Assembly (NCBI RefSeq): GCF_003481705.1
Contig: NZ_QULN01000013.1
Span: 38,843-47,238 of the forward strand
Source of the DNA: Butyricicoccus sp. OM04-18BH
GTDB lineage: Bacteria > Bacillota > Clostridia > Oscillospirales > Butyricicoccaceae
Reading direction: 5' to 3'
Length of the DNA stretch: 8,396 nt
Position numbers and translations under genes: made by a program. The notes under the pieces are model-generated. The model saw nothing but the letters and a program-made list of their open reading frames with translations. It did not search any database and was not told where the DNA came from. Position 1 is the first letter of the stretch, and each line of letters begins with the position of its first letter. Positions 5,526-8,396 of the stretch are shown here, piece by piece.

Positions 5526-5826
5526 AAAGATTAAAATCACCGTGCTGCGCGCGGAATACGATCAGGAGCTGGCAGAACAGTATGCGATTCCTAATTTGGA
5601 AATGTGTCCTTTTCATCAGAAAGGTCAAGTGCTGTACAGCGATGGCATCAATCCGCCGGATGGGATGTGTGGTGCTGCTTGGCAGGTCATCGGCCCCATG
5701 GTTCGGCGATTGTCCGAAGGTCAAACGGTACAGTCTACCGGCACTTGGCTCAATGATGATACGATTGGTGTGTTTGCGTGTCCGGACGGTATCCGGCCTG
5801 TCATTTTTCTCTTGGAGGCGGAGTAA
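5506..5826 (+). CDS. TIGR04076-like small protein of unknown function
   Basis: A 106-residue soluble protein. ATG 5506 is 10 nt behind GGAG; ATG 5518 is a possible later start at which family resemblance (KKIKITVLR) really begins. Family signatures, recalled rather than searched, are CPFHQKGQ (34-41), a P-D-G-M-C turn (51-55), a W at 59, and the closing ACPDGIRPVIFLLE (91-104). The function of TIGR04076 proteins is not established. C34, C55 and C92 are widely spaced and could bind a metal or take part in thiol chemistry, but this is a guess. It is co-transcribed with the sirtuins (its ATG is 21 nt after the sirtuin stop), which hints at a shared process. No signal peptide or membrane segment is visible. 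Confidence 0.7.
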   Translation: MTIRMHKKIKITVLRAEYDQELAEQYAIPNLEMCPFHQKGQVLYSDGINPPDGMCGAAWQVIGPMVRRLSEGQTVQSTGTWLNDDTIGVFACPDGIRPVIFLLEAE

Positions 5827-5839
5827 GGAATGCAATGGG

Positions 5840-5986
5840 CAGACGGAAAGATTCGATGCCATCTCAAAAGACTTGAAAAAGCGGGGCATGAAGTTTGTGG
5901 GGAGCATAATCATCTATGCCTATTTGCAGGCGGTGGGAGTTATCAACGCTCATGAATCAATTTGCTTCCTGTTTCGTGGTCTGTGA
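5840..5986 (+). pseudogene. tag: 3' remnant of DNA-3-methyladenine glycosylase I (tag)
   Basis: Beginning 14 bases after the TIGR04076-like stop, in another frame, about 48 codons read TERFDAISKDLKKRGMKFVG and then YAYLQAVGVINAHESICF before TGA at 5984-5986. This is the well-known C-terminal segment of Tag, the enzyme that removes 3-methyladenine from alkylated DNA; H and C in NAHESIC match the two C-terminal zinc ligands (HxxxC). The N-terminal three quarters, including the first zinc ligands and the catalytic region, are missing, and there is no start codon at the junction. It is a deletion relic, and the deletion endpoint lies at or just behind the preceding gene. Confidence 0.8.
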
Positions 5987-6048
5987 TATGACTGGGATAG
6001 TCCATAGCGATTGCCGCTTCATGGACAGCTGGGTTTTTGGACAAGCTG

Positions 6049-6079
6049 AAAGCGTCTGCGTGAGCAGACGCTTTTTATT
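6049..6079 (+). terminator. Rho-independent terminator after the sirtuin operon and tag relic
   Basis: A perfect 11-bp stem (6049-6059 with 6064-6074), loop GTGA, then TTTTATTA. It ends plus-strand transcripts before the convergent gene. A weaker stem, GTCCAT with ATGGAC (about 5999-6026), precedes it. Confidence 0.85.
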
Positions 6080-6086
6080 ATGAAAA

Positions 6087-6953
6087 TCATGAAACAGGTG
6101 CGGAATTGGGCGAATCAGCTTGTGCAATCGCTTCCAGATGGAGCAGGATTTGATTTAACATATTTAACTGCGCCGGTCCGATCGATGTCAAAGCAAATGG
6201 AAGCGATGGAATAGCAGAGAAACGTTTCCGGATCTTGATATCGGTATCGCAGCCTGCATATGAAATGCTGAATTTAGACTCGGTTTCAAAGATATTTCCT
6301 AATATGCTGGAGGTCTGAAGGATTTTCCACATTTCAGATACCGCGGTACGATTAGAAAAGTCTAATTCTATATATGGATGATTGGGATTTTTGCTTTGAA
6401 TAACGATTGCTAATTTGTCATAGACCGTTTGCCCGGCGGTATGCTGTTCGGCGGTGCCTTGAGAAATGCCGCCTTTCGTTTTCATCTGCGTATAGGTGTG
6501 CGCGGAAGTAATAAGCTGTGCCTGAAGAATATCGGAGTAGGGGAGAGAAAAACACTCAAATGCTTCTAACGGATGAGCATTTGTGCATTGAAGTGCATGT
6601 AATTCCGGTAAATCCTTTGTTTTATAATAGAGTAATTGCTGATTGACACTGTCCAGAATAATACCTTGCGAACCGGAAAAGTTGATACGGCATCGATCAA
6701 TAACAGCATGGGAGGGGCATGTAATCTCTATGCTCCAGTCACATTTGCTGCCTTGTGTCTGCAAATGCTGGTATAAGGCGGTATAAGCTGCTTCTAACCA
6801 TTTCGGTAAGTCTCGATCAAACAGATGCACAACATCCTGTCGTGCCGCGTCATGAAGCCACCTATTGGATAGTATGGAACGAAGGGCAGCATAGATTCCC
6901 CGGAGTATGAGAGCTATGATCAGACATGCTAAGAGCGCTAATAAGGTTACCAT
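6087..6953 (-). CDS. Hypothetical protein with one N-terminal membrane segment
   Basis: A 288-residue protein not recognised as any family. The start at 6953 (MVTLLALLACLIIAL) is chosen because AGGAGG lies 8 nt upstream; a longer in-frame reading from 7007 would include the promoter. Residues about 3-24 form one hydrophobic helix followed by basic residues (LRGIYAALR), so the rest is probably cytoplasmic, or the helix is an uncleaved anchor. The remainder is mixed alpha/beta and polar, with scattered cysteines and two short hydrophobic strands but no catalytic motif that I can see. It is visibly AT-richer than the sirtuin and integrase genes, which suggests separate acquisition. It is divergent from an XRE repressor with a consensus promoter between, so repressor-controlled expression is likely. 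Confidence 0.75.
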   Translation of the reverse strand: MVTLLALLACLIIALILRGIYAALRSILSNRWLHDAARQDVVHLFDRDLPKWLEAAYTALYQHLQTQGSKCDWSIEITCPSHAVIDRCRINFSGSQGIILDSVNQQLLYYKTKDLPELHALQCTNAHPLEAFECFSLPYSDILQAQLITSAHTYTQMKTKGGISQGTAEQHTAGQTVYDKLAIVIQSKNPNHPYIELDFSNRTAVSEMWKILQTSSILGNIFETESKFSISYAGCDTDIKIRKRFSAIPSLPFALTSIGPAQLNMLNQILLHLEAIAQADSPNSAPVS

Positions 6954-6978
6954 GTATCGTCCTCCTGTTATCTTCTTT

Positions 6979-7007
6979 AGTATAGCTGGAAGAAATATGT
7001 ATGTCAA
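6979..7007 (-). promoter_or_regulatory. Consensus promoter for the membrane-anchored protein gene
   Basis: On the minus strand TTGACA (7002-7007) and TATACT (6979-6984) are exactly 17 bp apart, and the start codon lies 26 bp beyond the -10 box. Strong match to the sigma-A consensus, expected to be active unless repressed. Confidence 0.85.
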
Positions 7008-7012
7008 TTATA

Positions 7013-7061
7013 AATATCATAAGGATATCGTAATATCATCGTGATTGGCATACCCTATAAT
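7013..7061 (+). promoter_or_regulatory. Operator-like repeats and -10 box in front of the XRE gene
   Basis: AATATCAT occurs at 7013-7020 and again at 7032-7039, and GATAT (7024-7028) faces ATATC (7033-7037) across 4 bp. TATAAT at 7056-7061 abuts AAGGTG (7062-7067) in front of ATG 7073, without a clear -35 box. The repeats lie between the two divergent genes and are the natural place for the XRE protein to bind. Confidence 0.45.
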
Positions 7062-7072
7062 AAGGTGATAGA

Positions 7073-7375
7073 ATGCTGATTATAGGGGAACGAATTAAAA
7101 TGCTGCGGGAGAGTCACAACATCTCACAGGCCGCGCTGGCCAAGCGGCTGGGCATCACGCGGTCGAGCGTAAATGCGTGGGAATTGGGACTGAATGTACC
7201 AAGTACGCAGTATATTATCGAATTATCCACGATTTTCAAGGTATCGACGGACTATCTGCTGTGTGTTGCAAAAACGCAGACGCTGGATTTAACCGGTCTG
7301 GACGAGGAGGATATCGCTGTTCTGTATGCGCTGGCAACCCATCTGCGCAGAAAGAACCGCGAAATGAAATTATAA
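7073..7375 (+). CDS. XRE/Cro-C1-type helix-turn-helix repressor
   Basis: A 100-residue protein with AAGGTG ahead of ATG 7073. The HTH_3 domain covers about residues 4-64: ISQAALAKRLGITRSSVNAW is the helix-turn-helix proper (about 17-36), and STDYLLCV (58-65) matches the YLLG-type end of the domain. A short acidic segment (LTGLDEEDIA) and a basic helix (ATHLRRKNREMKL) follow, probably for dimer formation. Such proteins repress divergent or own promoters on mobile modules. Its likely target is the region 6979-7061 between it and the membrane-anchored protein gene. No toxin-like motif can be seen in the partner, so a toxin-antitoxin reading is not supported. Confidence 0.88.
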   Translation: MLIIGERIKMLRESHNISQAALAKRLGITRSSVNAWELGLNVPSTQYIIELSTIFKVSTDYLLCVAKTQTLDLTGLDEEDIAVLYALATHLRRKNREMKL

Positions 7376-7385
7376 AAATAATTTG

Positions 7386-7419
7386 AAGAGTGTCTGCTCA
7401 TGCAGATGCTTTTTATTAT
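7386..7419 (+). terminator. Rho-independent terminator after the XRE gene
   Basis: A stem of up to 12 bp with three G-U pairs (7386-7397 with 7402-7413), loop TCAT, then a run ending TTTTATTAT. It is 11 nt behind the stop. Its 3' arm and tail nearly repeat those of the terminator at 6049-6079. Confidence 0.8.
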
Positions 7420-7486
7420 CCCATTGTTGAAAACCGGAAATCCACTGAAAAATGTCGTAGACCTGTCACAAGGCTGCTGAAAACGC

Positions 7487-7523
7487 AAAAAACGAGAGCC
7501 GAAGGCTATGCTTCCGGCTCTCG
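7487..7523 (-). terminator. Minus-strand rho-independent terminator
   Basis: CGAGAGCC-GAAG (7493-7504) pairs with CTTCCGGCTCTCG (7511-7523) with one bulge and loop GCTATG. On the minus strand it is followed by TTTTTTGCGTTTT, so it is oriented to stop minus-strand transcripts, including readthrough from iolG. The 3' end of a minus-strand reading frame runs into it. Confidence 0.8.
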
Positions 7524-7568
7524 GTCTTTAAGGCGGTACCGCATAATTTCCGCAAAGCGCCGCAGCTC
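7506..7568 (-). pseudogene. Short C-terminal relic of an unidentified minus-strand gene
   Basis: Twenty codons reading ELRRFAEIMRYRLKDREPEA and ending in TAG within the terminator hairpin look like a genuine protein end. A TAA sits directly in front (7569-7571), and IS3 debris follows further upstream, so the rest of the gene is gone. I do not recognise the family; chance cannot be excluded at this length. Confidence 0.3.
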
Positions 7569-7607
7569 TTATTGTGCGGTATTGTCTTAAGAATGATAAG
7601 GATAGCG

Positions 7608-7730
7608 TATAATCAAGTTCGCAAAATCAAACAGAAGTGTCTGGACTACCGCAGCAATCACAGGATCAAGGCAAAGCGCAAGGGCCTGCCGCCTGTAATT
7701 CACAGGCAGCAAGCCCTTTCGGTCGCGTGA
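7608..7730 (+). pseudogene. IS3-family transposase (OrfB), C-terminal fragment
   Basis: About 40 codons ending in TGA at 7728-7730. LDYRSNHRIKAKRKGLPPVI followed by HRQQALSVA is the typical tail of IS3-family OrfB integrase-type transposases (compare the usual YYNxxRIKxKLKGLxPV). The DDE catalytic core is missing. A long imperfect stem (7680-7696 with 7702-7718) lies inside this coding tail. Confidence 0.75.
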
Positions 7731-7761
7731 GCATTTTTTCTAACTTTTAGAGGTCACTTCA
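7608..7761 (+). mobile_element. Right-end remnant of an IS3-family (IS150-group-like) insertion sequence
   Basis: The segment contains the last codons of the transposase followed by 31 bases that end in CTAACTTTTAGAGGTCACTTCA. Read on the other strand this is TGAAGTGACCTCTAAAAGTT, which resembles the terminal inverted repeats of the IS150 group. No left end or orfA is present, so it cannot move by itself. The left break lies somewhere between 7572 and 7608. Confidence 0.7.
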
Positions 7762-7793
7762 AAAAATGCCTTGCTGTTGTATTTGAGGGAATG

Positions 7794-7815
7794 AAAAGCA
7801 TTTGGAGCTGCTTTT
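7794..7815. terminator. Weak inverted repeat behind iolG
   Basis: AAAAGCA (7794-7800) pairs with TGCTTTT (7809-7815) around an 8-nt loop. It is A/T bordered on both sides and could serve as a weak bidirectional terminator for iolG. Apart from this and an orphan ribosome binding site (AAAGGAG) before ATG 7848, the bases 7762-7859 hold nothing clear. Confidence 0.35.
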
Positions 7816-7859
7816 CTAATTTAGAATATAGAGAAAGGAGAAAGAAATGCTAAGAAGAA

Positions 7860-8396
7860 TTACTCGCCGACCTTGACGAACACGCCGCCGTTACGGCAGG
7901 ACTCGGTAGCAGCCTTAGCCATGAGAACCGGACGCAGGCCGTCAACAGCGCCGACAGCAACCGGCTTGTCGTTGTTGATCGCATCAACGAAGGAGATAAC
8001 CTGGTTGATGAATGCCTGGTTGTAGCGCTCGAGGAAGAACCACAGCGGCTTCTCGGACTTTGCGCCGTCTACGGTCATAACGGTGGTGGTGTTGACCAGA
8101 TCGTTAGCGTCGGAAGCCATGCCCTTGGAGCCGAAAGCCTCTACGCGCTGATCGTAGCCGTAAACTGCCTGACGGGAGTTGTTGATAACAGCGATGCAGC
8201 CGTTAGCCATCTTCATGGTAACAACAGCGGTGTCAACGTCCGGAATGCCGGACTCTTCCTGCAGCTTCGGGTTAACGAGGCAGGAACCAACAGCGGAGAT
8301 CTCAACAGCCTCGGAACCGGTTACGTAGCGAACCATATCGAAGTCGTGGATCATCATATCATAGAAGATACCGCCGGAAACTGCGACGTAGGATGC
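7860..8396 (-). CDS. iolG: myo-Inositol 2-dehydrogenase / Gfo/Idh/MocA oxidoreductase, C-terminal part
   Basis: The frame is open to the window edge, so only the last 178 residues are seen and the N-terminal NAD-binding Rossmann domain lies outside. The piece begins SYVAVSGGIFYDMMIHDFDM; D13 and H17 of the visible part (DMMIH) are two of the three catalytic residues of IolG enzymes, the Lys being upstream. Further marks are NNSRQAVYGYDQRVEAFGSK and WFFLERYNQAF, both characteristic of inositol dehydrogenases of Clostridia and Actinobacteria. The enzyme oxidises myo-inositol (or scyllo-inositol in relatives) with NAD as the first step of inositol breakdown. It is probably the last gene of a catabolic operon running leftward and ending near 7800. 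The substrate among inositol isomers cannot be fixed from this part. Confidence 0.88.
   Translation of the reverse strand, partial: ASYVAVSGGIFYDMMIHDFDMVRYVTGSEAVEISAVGSCLVNPKLQEESGIPDVDTAVVTMKMANGCIAVINNSRQAVYGYDQRVEAFGSKGMASDANDLVNTTTVMTVDGAKSEKPLWFFLERYNQAFINQVISFVDAINNDKPVAVGAVDGLRPVLMAKAATESCRNGGVFVKVGE

Noticed and set aside
5107..5913. 268-codon minus-strand frame opposite the second sirtuin, the TIGR04076-like gene and the tag relic
   Set aside because: It spans three unrelated plus-strand coding pieces, which shows that it is a shadow.
6087..7375. Toxin-antitoxin pair
   Set aside because: The 288-residue membrane-anchored protein is large and shows no toxin motif, and the genes are divergent rather than in one operon.
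7533..7581. Riboswitch-like alternative pairing (GCGGTACCGC at 7533-7542 with GCGGTA at 7576-7581)
   Set aside because: No intact gene follows on either strand and the stretch includes a gene relic; the pairing is likely incidental.

Overview
The window looks like an accessory, patchwork stretch from a gut Clostridia genome, most likely Oscillospiraceae/Ruminococcaceae; a Faecalibacterium-like host is an impression from gene style and from the hairpin repeats, not a proof. Supporting signs are the RepA_N-type replication initiator, Gram-positive ribosome binding sites (AAGGAGG-like), sigma-A promoters, and an inositol dehydrogenase of the Clostridia/Actinobacteria style. No rRNA, tRNA or CRISPR array was seen.

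Left part (1-2317): debris and the end of an integrative element. A RepA_N winged-helix fragment enters from the window edge and is cut off, running out of frame into an unidentified coding tail that ends at a strong terminator. A small ribbon-helix-helix gene lies on the minus strand. An amber-interrupted small ORF then overlaps the start of a tyrosine integrase with all catalytic residues, followed by a small zinc-ribbon/HTH gene. Between 2318 and 2837 no convincing gene is seen; instead there is a run of eight back-to-back hairpins bounded by two copies of an identical 30-nt hairpin.

Middle part (2838-5986): the most interesting region. An Rrf2-family (YwnA-like) regulator is divergent from an operon of sirtuin-like genes. 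The two promoters overlap and are bracketed by a perfect 13-bp inverted repeat. The operon encodes a class M-like sirtuin (catalytic His replaced by Gln), an orphan copy of only the C-terminal sirtuin module, a second sirtuin with further active-site changes, and a small TIGR04076-like protein. It ends in the 3' remnant of a 3-methyladenine DNA glycosylase gene (tag) and a terminator. Class M sirtuins are known as protein ADP-ribosyltransferases in redox-linked operons, but the usual lipoate-ligase, GcvH-like and macrodomain partners are absent here. The inference is a redox-controlled NAD-dependent modification (or NAD-sensing) system of unusual composition.

Right part (6049-7419): an AT-richer module framed by two near-identical terminators. 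It carries an unrecognised membrane-anchored protein on the minus strand, with a consensus promoter, and a divergent XRE repressor on the plus strand with operator-like repeats.

Far right (7487-8396): a minus-strand gene tail with terminator, the right end of an IS3-family insertion sequence, and the C-terminal part of a myo-inositol 2-dehydrogenase gene (iolG) that continues beyond the window. The many gene fragments and abrupt composition changes mark this as an insertion and deletion hotspot.
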